From Cichorium intybus (Eukaryota; Streptophyta; Magnoliopsida; Asterales; Asteraceae), in NCBI GenBank assembly GCA_023525715.1, contig CM042013.1, positions 82,295,494 to 82,359,493 on the forward strand: a DNA stretch of 64,000 nucleotides, written 5' to 3'. Position 1 is the first letter of the stretch, and every line of letters starts with the position of its first letter. The position numbers were made by a program, and so were the translations under genes. Positions 1 to 8,641 of this stretch are shown piece by piece. The notes beneath the pieces were generated by a model. That model had not been told where the DNA came from. It worked only from the letters and a program-made list of their open reading frames with translations, and ran no database searches.

Positions 1-560
1 ACTGTTCATATTCTTCTATAAATTCTAAATTGTATATGCACTCTTTTGACAACATTTCTTTTGTAATGTGACTGTGTGTGTTTTAATTGCGATGAAAAAC
101 GTAAGCCTATCCTGAAAATATCAACCAAACGTGGGACGAATTGTAAAATTTGGCAGGATTATCTGGACTGTGATTTGCACAATTGTGAAATTATCTCGTT
201 GTTCATTTTTATTTATTTACCTTTTTATTTTTTTGTAAATCAAAAATTTTGTAAATCTTTGATTTAGGGGGAGATAAATTTAAAAAAATACGAAAAACAA
301 AATAAAAATTAAAAAATACGAAAAACAAAATAAAATTTAAAAAATACGAAAAACAAATAAATTTTGAATATTTTATTTTGTGGTATCCTAATTTTTCTAT
401 TTTATTTTTATTTGTGACTTTAATTTATTTTAAAATTTTTTGTCACGAATTTAAAATTCAAAAATGCCGAAATCGTTAGAAATTCAAAAATACCGAAATC
501 GAGATTTGGGCGGGGTTTTTAGTTTTCGGTGGGCCATGGGCCAAAAACCCCTAAGCCCAC
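1..560. other. AT-rich left flank, possible 3' end of a retroelement
   Basis: No gene is recognisable. Around 264-274 the plus strand reads TTTAGGGGGAGAT, which looks like a polypurine tract of the kind found just before a 3' LTR. It is followed at about 277-362 by an AT-rich tandem repeat of roughly 27-29 bp built on AAAAAATACGAAAAACAAA (three units). If the tract is real, the sequence to its right would be LTR or 3' UTR of an element entering the window from the left. No TG start of an LTR is clear, so this remains tentative. Confidence 0.3.
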
Positions 561-740
561 TAAGGTTTTCGGGGTATATAAGCCTTCCACCGGCTCCTCT
601 CTCTTCTTTTTGCAAACCCTAGCTGTCGTCACCCTTATTCTCTCTCTCGAACTCTCTCTCTCGCAACTCATCTCTCTCTTTCGTTTTTCGCGATTCCAAC
701 CGACGAAAAGTCGGTTTTTATTGCTCAAAACACTCTAATG
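560..740 (+). promoter_or_regulatory. TATA-box promoter with pyrimidine-rich leader
   Basis: A clean TATATAAG box lies at 575-582, followed about 30 nt later by a CT-rich stretch (about 597-690, repeated CTCTCT) that includes AAACCCTAG. This is the usual layout of a plant core promoter with a Y patch and leader, and also of an LTR promoter. No convincing ORF follows, so it is probably a retroelement promoter or a captured promoter fragment. Confidence 0.4.
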
Positions 741-899
741 ATCTTAATGTTGCGCTTGTTCGGTTCGATTTATGAAAATTTGCAGGTTTTCGGGGTCTAT
801 TTGGAGTTGTCGGTACCGAAAACGAGCGTTTTCGCCTCAGTGACATCATCGACCCAAACCAGGTTATCGGTGGATCCCGGTCGGACCAAAAATGTCCAA

Positions 900-1130
900 T
901 GACGCGATCCATTCCGAACGAAAACCCACATCCGGACCGAAATCCCATTTGACCCGCCTCGCCTTAACCGGATTAACTGCAACCCGACCCGCCTGGACCG
1001 ATTTCGGTCTTAGTGGACCGAAATCCACATTATGGACCGAAATCATCCTTGTTGGGCCGATATCATTCCACTAGACCTTGTGTCTCACATTCTATGGACC
1101 GAAATCAGTGTTACTGACCAATTTCAAGTT
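900..1130. repeat. Degenerate tandem motif GGACCGAAATC
   Basis: The motif GGACCGAAATC or close variants recurs about every 20-50 nt at roughly 934, 996, 1014, 1034 and 1095, with related GGACCGATTTC and GGGCCGATATC forms between. It is an imperfect short-period repeat in otherwise non-coding DNA. No function can be assigned. The remainder to 1353 is AT-rich with nothing recognisable. Confidence 0.45.
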
Positions 1131-1353
1131 AATTGGACTAAAAACGTTTTTTGTTGGGCTAAATAATTTTTTTTTGGATTAAACTTTTGAAATTAAATTA
1201 AAATTTACATTTAAAATTATGATGAAATTAATTTCTTAATCACAACACTGTTAATTAATCTAAGGAAAATTATTTATTGAGAGACGTGAATTAATTTAAA
1301 TTTGTGCGAGATATTTTCTTACTTGGCTAGCTCGGTGCAGATCAATGGGTGCT

Positions 1354-3543
1354 TGACATCGCAGCGGTCGTCATGCGGTCAAAAATAAGAAAAATTACCT
1401 CACTCTCACATAGCACAGTGGAGGTCAGGGTCGATCCACAGGAGTTACGTGGTCGAGACAGGTGACAGATTACCAACTGCAGTGTCACGCTACAGTGAAA
1501 GGACCTAGTTCCTAACTTTTGACTATCAATCTCAAAGAGCATAAACTAAACTAAAACTATCAACCAAACCTAGTCACTTACTGAAATCAGAAGTACATCT
1601 CCAATTCAGAAGCAAACAAAGGCAATTCAAACATCAAACACAAACAAAGCACAAACTAAACCAATAACTAAAGTCCAAATGAACAGTCACCGGCTAAGTT
1701 AAACCAAAAAGCTAACCCTAGTTGGTCACTGAAATCAGCAAGGGAAATCAGTCCAATCAAGGTCATTCAAGCATCCAAACACAAAACAAACATTCACAAT
1801 CCAAGCATAAATACCGAAAAACCAACACCTAACATAAACCGAATGATTATTATTAACCAAAACAGATTCCAAGGTTCCAAAACAATAACAAACACTGAAA
1901 AACTAAAACTAAAAGACTCAATGTCAATGGTTGTCACTCCCAAGGACACTAGCCACTATCACTAACTATTGAACTAAATGAAAATTAAAGATAAAAACAT
2001 AGAAATACCAAAAAGTGGTTCTTGAAGCTGAATCTCGGAGTCAAAGAGCCTTGGGGGCCGATTTTACACCAGGTCTTCGCTCGTTTTTTCGACCTAAAAG
2101 CCTCTATTTATAGTTGCAAAAATCTCAAGACCGCGCCGCGCTTTTATGGATCCCGCGTCGCGCGTAGGGGTTGATCCCCGTTTCTTCGGAATTTGAATGT
2201 TTTCCACCGTCTCATCACCGCGTCGCGCCTTGATGATTTCCGCGGCGCTAACATCGCAGCGGTCGTCATGCGGTTAAAAATAAGAAAACCTCACTCTCAC
2301 TTAGCACAGTGGAAGTCAGGGTCGATCCACAGGAGTTACGTGGTCGAGACAGGTGACTGATTACCAACTGTAGTGCCACGCTACAGTCATAGGACCTAGT
2401 TCCTAGCTTTTGACTATCAATCCCAAAGAGCCTAAACTAACTAAAACTACTAACCAAACCTAGTCACTTGCTGAAATCAGAAGTACATCTCCAATTCAGA
2501 AGCAAACAAAGGCAATCCAAACATCAAACACAAACAAAGCATAAACTAAACCAATAACTAAAGTCCAAATGAACACTCACTGGCTAAGTTCAAACCAACA
2601 ATCTAACCCTAGTTGGTCACTGAAATCAGCAAGATAAATCAGTCCAATCAAGGTCATTCAAGCATCCAAACATAAAACAAACATCCACAATCCAATAACA
2701 AGCATAAATACCGAAAAACCAACACTTAACATAAATTGAATGATTATTATTAACCAAAACAGATTCCAATGTTCCAAAACAGTAACAAAAGAATCCAAAA
2801 GCAGAAACTAGAACTAAATATCAATGGTTGTCACTCCCAAAGATACTTGCCACTATCACTAGCTATTGAACTAAATGAAAATTAAAGATAAAAACATTGA
2901 AATACCAAAAGATGGTTCTTGAAGCTGAATCTCGAAGTCAAAGAGCCTTGGGGGTCGATTCTACACCAGGTCTTCGGTAGTTTTTTCGACCTAAAAGCCT
3001 CTATTTATAGTTGCAAAAATCTCGAGACCGCGCCGTGCATTTATGGATCCCGCGTCACGCGTAGGGGCTTATCCCCGTTTCTTCGGAATTTGAATGTGTT
3101 CCACCGCCTCATCACCGCGTCGCGCCTTGATGATTTCCGCAGCGCGCATATGTATTTTCTGATTTTGTGTTGATCTTCAAACTTCTTCCAAATTGCACGC
3201 TTTTAGTCCCTGTTTTCATTATTTCTTTCCAAACAAGTGCTGGCACGAAAAGTGAGTAATACCAGTAGATATGTGATATAATTTCACTAAGAATAGGGCT
3301 CAACAACGACTAAAATATATGATATTACTTGGCGTTGTCAGGCGCGCGTACGTATTTTCCTGATTTTGCCTTGATCTTCAAACTTCTTCCAAATTGCACG
3401 CTTTTAGTCCCTGTTTTTATTATTTCTTTCCAAACAAGTGCTGGCACAAAAAGTGAGTAATACCAGTAGATATGTGATATATAATTTCACTAAGAATAGG
3501 GCTCAGCAACGACTAAAATATATGATAATACTAGGCGTTGTCA
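1354..3543 (-). repeat. Left (3') LTR, split by a nested solo LTR
   Basis: The host LTR consists of 1354-2248 plus 3346-3543, together about 1093 bp, matching the 1091-bp right LTR. The part between is a second LTR of the same family. A minus-strand TATA box (CTATAAATAG) is readable at about 2104-2113. The LTR is rich in CpG words such as CGCGTCGCG, in contrast to its AT-rich surroundings. Confidence 0.85.
2249..3340 (-). mobile_element. Solo LTR nested in the left LTR of its own family
   Basis: This is a complete 1092-bp LTR with the usual ends, except that its first dinucleotide is TA instead of TG. It is flanked by a perfect 5-bp target-site duplication GGCGC (2244-2248 and 3341-3345). 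After the second GGCGC the host LTR resumes in register. It is therefore an insertion followed by LTR-LTR recombination, not a simple tandem duplication. Confidence 0.85.
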
Positions 3544-3560
3544 AACACCCCACACTTGTG
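3544..3560 (-). other. Polypurine tract of the Athila-like element
   Basis: Directly inside the left LTR the minus strand reads AAGTGTGGGGTGTT, a purine-rich tract suited to prime plus-strand synthesis. The core AAGTGTGGGGT occurs again on the same strand near 4184, 4395 and 6785. Confidence 0.7.
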
Positions 3561-4858
3561 CCTTGCTTGTCCCCAAGCAAGAGAGTTTTTAATAGATTTT
3601 AACTAAGATTCAAACAATTTTTTACTGTGTTCAGTTTCAAAGCTTATTGCCTTATGAGTTAGAGTGGAATAGTTCGTGAAAACATAATTAGAATGTTCTT
3701 TGGAATTCATGGCTTTCTAGAGAACCCTTTATTAAAAATTTTCTGTCCACAAAAACTGTACGTACTCATTTAGATTCTAAAGGCCATTAAAGAATTGTCC
3801 ATGACTTTCGATGTTATCCGTGTAGCGAGCTTTCGGAAATACCATCCCAGACCAGATGATCTTAGGTGGCAAGGTGCGTAAGGCCCACCTATTTTAGACC
3901 TACCGAATCGAACAACAAAGGTCACTGATTGATAATTCCTTCCTAAATTCCAACCTAAAACAGTCCAATCTTCTAAACTCCTAAAACTCAACTTATTTGA
4001 CTCAACTAATAGCATGATCACAACTACATAATATCTCTCGAAAAATACTATTGCTATAAACAATCACAAACTGATCATTTCAAAATTATAATCTAATAAA
4101 ATTTTTTGAAAAAGTTGCTAAAATTTTTTGAAAATAGGTCATTTCTGCAAAAATTTCAAAAACTACTCTTTCGACCGTCCACACCCCACACTTAAAATCG
4201 TACAACGTCCCCGTTGTACAAAAATTATTTAGAACAAGGGAGAAAGAGTTACCCCTTTGGACGATAGATCGCTTGGTTGGTACTCGGTATCACAGGTACA
4301 AAATACGAACAAAAAGGTCCTCGATTTCGCGTTCTGGAGTTGTAGCGCAACAGTGAACACGCCGGTAGTCAAGACAAGTGGAGGGGGCACGGTGACCCCA
4401 CACTTGCTTGAAACAACTCCTCCAATTTTGGTATAACATGCATGACTCAACAAAAACATCAAATGCAAACAGAATAAAATAACGGGAAACAAAACAACAA
4501 ATGTACAACAAACAAACTTTTATGTGTTGCAGATAGCCGCGGCGCGTGATTGAATTGCGCGCGTCGCGGTAATTACGAGAGTTGAAACTACCGTCAAATG
4601 GGAAATGACCGCGTCGCGCCTTGTGAGGGTGCCGCGGCGCGGTAATTTTAGCAGATTGTACTAATTTCAAACACTCACAATAGCAGATTCAACACAAAAA
4701 CGACTACTTTTATTACTTCCTAAATGCCAGAAAATGGCTTATTTTTTTCATCTAAACAATTGACCTAACATTTAACTACTTTTTATCAACAAAGTTCAAC
4801 TTTAACCTAAAATTAACATTTTAACCTAAAAAAAGGCAAAAACATAATTACTTCACCC
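3561..4858. other. Non-coding 3' internal region of the Athila-like element
   Basis: No coding region is supported between the polypurine tract and the ORF1 remnant. It contains two extra polypurine-like AAGTGTGGGGT motifs on the minus strand (about 4184 and 4395) and CpG-dense word pairs (about 4537-4572 and 4608-4642). Open frames here are short and lack recognisable domains. Confidence 0.5.
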
Positions 4859-6175
4859 CTAACTGTGTGCTGTATCGTCCTCCTCATCCTCCATCGGTTC
4901 TTCCTCCTCGTTAACATCTTGTGGCTGGGGTCTTTGAATAGGATTTTGAGACCCATTGATGAAGTTGATAACGCACTCTGAAAGCCAAAGAAGTTGGGCG
5001 TGTGTATTTTTAGTATGCCTATCAACCTCATGCATTGCCATCGCTTGAACCTGGTGTTCCCGTCCGTGGGTCTGCAAGGCTTTTTGAACCACCTTCACTT
5101 CATCAGCCAAATATCTTGACTCCATGGTGGCCAGGGAGAGTCCTTGGGGTAAACTGATAGTCACCCGTGATCGCTTTTTACAAGTCGATGGCTCGGCCCT
5201 CAATACTGGAAATGGTGATCGCTCGGTTGCTGTGATCCCATCGTCAACATAAATCACATCTCGGGAGAGGGTGGTCGGCGGACTGAAGGGGACTGGCTGA
5301 ACGATTGTTAATCCACGGGTGGTGTGCTCGGATAGCAACCCGTAGGATTGGGCCAGCCTCATTACATAGTATCCGCCACCGAGAGCGATTTGCTTCAATG
5401 GTGCATCTGTGATCTGTTTGAAGTAGTCAACCACGAAATATGGAATGTTGCACGTCTGGAGCATCCACGTCAAACACCACATGAGATGTAGCTCACGTGG
5501 TAGAACCCGCTCCTCGTCCGCACGAGGCCAGATCATAGACGATATCAACCGATGCAACATTCGATGTGCCGGTAGATGCATCAGCCCCTCGCGTACGGTA
5601 TTCTCGTGATACCGCGTGGATTATATGGTACTCCAATAGTCAGCAGGTGAGAAGGAATCATCGGCGTCATAGTTAGCACGTCGGTGGAATGGGTCGAACC
5701 CCGGTGCCTCTGACTCCACCTGTGTATGCAACCCGATTCAATAACCAAATTCCCGTAGACTGCAGCTCCAGTTGTGATTACCCAACCGAAATTGAACCAT
5801 CTCTTCAGTGTCCATCCCTAATGGCTGATTATCAAAGTGGTAGCTTGCAAGAAATTGCAAGAGCACCTCTCGATAAATAGGTTCTTCCATGTGAACCACG
5901 TTTTCAATGGCCCGACAAGTGTAGGTAAGCTCGCCATTCTCGTAGCCCCCTTGGACTAACCAATCTTGTAAATGATCCATGATTCCCGATTCCTTGGTCA
6001 ACTCCCAGTTGACTGGCCGGGCGAGAAGAATCCTCTTGTGTTGCTGCACTGATCGGTGATTGTAGAAGCTGTAAGCAAGTGTTCTGTCAACTCCTGTAGC
6101 CAAGGAGTTCCAGTCAATTGATTCTGAACTTGCAGAGGAAGACATCGTGCCTGCAGAAATCATAAAATTTGACAA
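4859..6175 (-). pseudogene. Athila-type ORF1 / gag-like protein, broken
   Basis: Two blocks on the minus strand make up one gene. The N-terminal block (5738-6175, start ATG at 6175) contains a segment ending in VQFRLGNHNWSCSLREFGY. The C-terminal block (4859-5581) contains MLHRLISSMIWPRADEERV and LALGGGYYVMRLA-like text, followed by an acidic tail EEEEPMEDEEDD. This arrangement resembles the ORF1 protein of plant Athila retrotransposons, a gag-like product that packages RNA. Between the blocks (about 5582-5737) the reading is broken by a stop and a frame change, so the copy is not functional. The assignment rests on motif resemblance and on the Athila-type primer site next to it. I see no zinc knuckle. 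Confidence 0.6.
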
Positions 6176-6930
6176 TTAACGCACTGTTTGATGTTCGACG
6201 CGGTGCGGACATGACATACCGCGATGCGCCATAAGAATATTCATATTACGCGTCGTGGACTGAAACAGGCCGCGGCGCGGCGAACGAGTTCAACCCAAAA
6301 ATCGCAGATTATGTCCATTCCAAACCATATAACCTAATTCTCAACAGTGGGTTTTGCGGAGTACAGCAGTTTAATCCTAATTTTACTATCAATTTTATCA
6401 GATAATTACGACATTACGGATTACAGAGGCATTTAGTCAAAGTTCAATACCCTAAAGAAAAGAGAAGAAAAGAAGGTACTTACTTGATTTGTTGAGAAGA
6501 AAACAACGATGCAGATGAGCTGATTGCACTAAAAGATTTGTCACGGTAGGAATGCAACGAATTGATCAATTTGGATTATATACAGGTGTGGAGATTTTGG
6601 AATGGAGTTCAAACTCTGTTTTTGGTGATTATCTCTAAATTCAAATTAAGATAAGACCACGGCGCGAGAAGCTTCTATCCGCGTCGTGTATAAAAATCTG
6701 ATTTTAATTATAATCGCGAAAACTAAACACGCGCGGCGCGGATCCTAGGATCCCGCGTCGCGGTGTTGCAAAATTACCAAAATGACCCCACACTTGCTCT
6801 TTTCTTACCGTGACCAATTGGGTGTAATTATTACTTATTGAACAATGCAAATATATACATGATGATCGGGTTGCCTCCCGACAAGCGCTAAGTTTAACGT
6901 CTTCAGCCGGACATATTGTTCCTTCTACAG
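6176..6930. other. Non-coding leader with CpG-dense word pairs
   Basis: No gene is seen. The stretch carries pairs of CpG-rich words (for example about 6250-6285, 6658-6690 and 6730-6766) and one polypurine-like AAGTGTGGGGT on the minus strand near 6785. It looks like internal untranslated sequence of the Athila-like element. Confidence 0.45.
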
Positions 6931-7269
6931 CTACGGTGGATCGTATGCCTTCTTCCTTTGCTGATTTTCAATCACCACCGTCCCTTTATTGATCCACTGC
7001 TCCGCAAACTTTCCTGGATCGAATGGCTTGCCGGTCCTTCTGCTGCTACCCGGTTGCTGCCTTCTGATTAACTCCCGTGAATGCTTGGAGGTAGCTTTGA
7101 ATCTCCAAGCTCGGTCCTTCTTTCTACATCTCTTCGAAGTCAAAGGCTTGACATGCAGCACGCCTAGTGCCGCTCCCAGTAGTTGTTTTGCAGATCTCAT
7201 TTTTCCAGTGTCCCACATGCTATCTTCAGTTTGCAATTTTGGCTTGTAGTACCAATAAAAATTTTCCAA
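6931..7269 (-). CDS. Unrecognised short ORF near the primer site
   Basis: This 112-residue open frame lies between the primer-binding site and the ORF1 remnant. It is basic, with a run of Lys and Arg (KRCRKKDRAWRFKATSKHSRE) in the middle third. I do not recognise a family. Its position, first in the element, would suit the N-terminal part of a gag-like protein or an upstream ORF, but chance openness cannot be excluded. Confidence 0.25.
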   Translation of the reverse strand: MENFYWYYKPKLQTEDSMWDTGKMRSAKQLLGAALGVLHVKPLTSKRCRKKDRAWRFKATSKHSRELIRRQQPGSSRRTGKPFDPGKFAEQWINKGTVVIENQQRKKAYDPP

Positions 7270-7456
7270 CCGACTGAAGCATCCTGATATGTTGCCTTCC
7301 GATCCCAGTCGGTTGGAAAATTAGATGTGATTAATACCATCGATGATATGTTGACTGGGATCGGAAGGCAACATATCTGATGTGATTAATACCATCGATG
7401 AGGACATATGGAAGCATCCTGATATGTTTCCTTCCGATCCCAGTCAGGATGCTTCC
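7262..7456. repeat. Cluster of stem-loops and repeats beside the primer site
   Basis: A 15-bp perfect inverted repeat, TTTTCCAACCGACTG at 7262-7276 against 7306-7320, is followed by a 13-bp one, GGAAGCATCCTGA at 7410-7422 against 7444-7456. The loops share the text GATATGTTKCCTTCCGATCC, which also occurs inverted at about 7353-7375. The words GATGTGATTAATACCATCGA occur twice (about 7324 and 7379). In the element RNA this would fold strongly, about 70-290 nt from the primer site, where retroelements often keep packaging or dimerisation signals. Confidence 0.7.
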
Positions 7457-7527
7457 AACAAACTAAAATCAAACATCAAAAATCAGAAAACTAAGTCCTA
7501 CAAATCACCTACTCTCAAGCTCACAAC

Positions 7528-7545
7528 TCCCCGGCAACGGCGCCA
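7528..7545 (-). other. Primer-binding site, Athila/Tat type
   Basis: The minus strand reads TGGCGCCGTTGCCGGGGA, five bases inside the right LTR. This is the primer-binding sequence typical of Athila/Tat-group elements, complementary to the 3' end of a tRNA (usually given as tRNA-Asp). It fixes the orientation of the element and the right LTR as the 5' LTR. Confidence 0.9.
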
Positions 7546-7550
7546 AAATT

Positions 7551-8641
7551 TGACATCGTAGCGGTCGTCATGCGGTCAAAAATAAGAAAAAATTACCTCA
7601 CTCTCACTTAGCACAGTGGAAGTCAGGGTCGATCCACAGGAGTTACGTGGTTGAGACAGGTGACAGATTACCAACTGCAGTGTCATGCTACAGTCAGAGG
7701 ACCGAGTTCCTAACTTTTAACTATCAATCCCAAAGAGCATAAACTAAACTAAAACTATCAACCAAACCTAGTCACTTATTGAAATCAGAAGTACATCTCC
7801 AATTCAGAAGCAAACAAAGGCAATTCAAACATCAAACACAAACAAAGCATAAACTAAACCAATAACTAAAGTCCAAATAAACAGTCACTGGCTAAGTTCA
7901 AACCAAAAAGCTAACCCTAGTTGGTCACTGAAATCAGCAAGGGAAATCAGTCCAATCAAGGTCATTCAAGCATCCAAAAACAAAACAAACATTCACAATC
8001 TAAGCATAAATACCGAAAAACCAACACCTAACATAAACTGAATGATTATTATTAACCAAAACAGATTCCAAGGTTCCAAAACAGTAACAAACACTGGAAA
8101 ACTAAAACTAAAAGACTCAATGTCAATGGTTGTCACTCCCAAGGACACTAGCCACTATCACTAACTATTGAACTAAATGAAAATTAAAGATAAAAACATA
8201 GAAATACCAAAAAGTGGTTCTTGAAGCTGAACCTCGGAGTCAAAGAGCCTTGGGGGTCGATTTTACACCAGGTCTTCGCTCGTTTTTTCGACCTAAAAGC
8301 CTCTATTTATAGTTGCAAAAATCTCGAGACCGCGCCGCGCTTTTATGGATCACGCGTCGCGCGTAGGGGTTTATCCCGTTTCTTCGAAATTTGAATGTTT
8401 TCCTCCGCCTCATCACCGCGTCGCGCCTTGATGATTTCTGCAGCACGCGTACGTATTTTCCTGATTTTGCATTGATCTTCAAACATCTTTCAAATTACAC
8501 GCTTTTAGTCCTGTTTTCATTATTTCTTTCCAAACAAGTGCTGGCACGAAAAGTGAGTAATACCGGTAGATATGTGATATAATTTCACTAAGTATAGGGC
8601 TCAACAACGACTAAAATATATGATATTACTAGGTGTTCTCA
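7551..8641 (-). repeat. Right (5') LTR of the Athila-like element
   Basis: This 1091-bp LTR starts TGACATCGTAGC and ends GGTGTTCTCA, and aligns throughout with the left LTR. A minus-strand TATA box CTATAAATAG lies at about 8303-8312 and would drive element transcription towards the primer site. Confidence 0.85.

Larger units (their letters stand above)
1354..8641 (-). mobile_element. Non-autonomous Athila/Tat-like LTR retrotransposon
   Basis: The element is bounded by about 1.09-kb direct repeats starting TGACATCG and ending GTTGTCA (left) or GTTCTCA (right). The flanking 5-mers are GTGCT (1349-1353) and CTGCT (8642-8646), a one-mismatch target-site duplication. The primer site at 7528-7545 and the polypurine tract at 3544-3556 both place the coding direction on the minus strand. 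The internal region, about 4 kb, has only a decayed ORF1/gag-like gene and one further short ORF. No protease, reverse transcriptase or integrase is present, so the copy would depend on enzymes from a relative. It interrupts the start of the decayed coding region beginning at 8642. Confidence 0.85.

Noticed and set aside
1354..3543. Simple tandem duplication of an LTR
   Set aside because: The perfect GGCGC duplication and the in-register continuation of the outer LTR show nested insertion instead.
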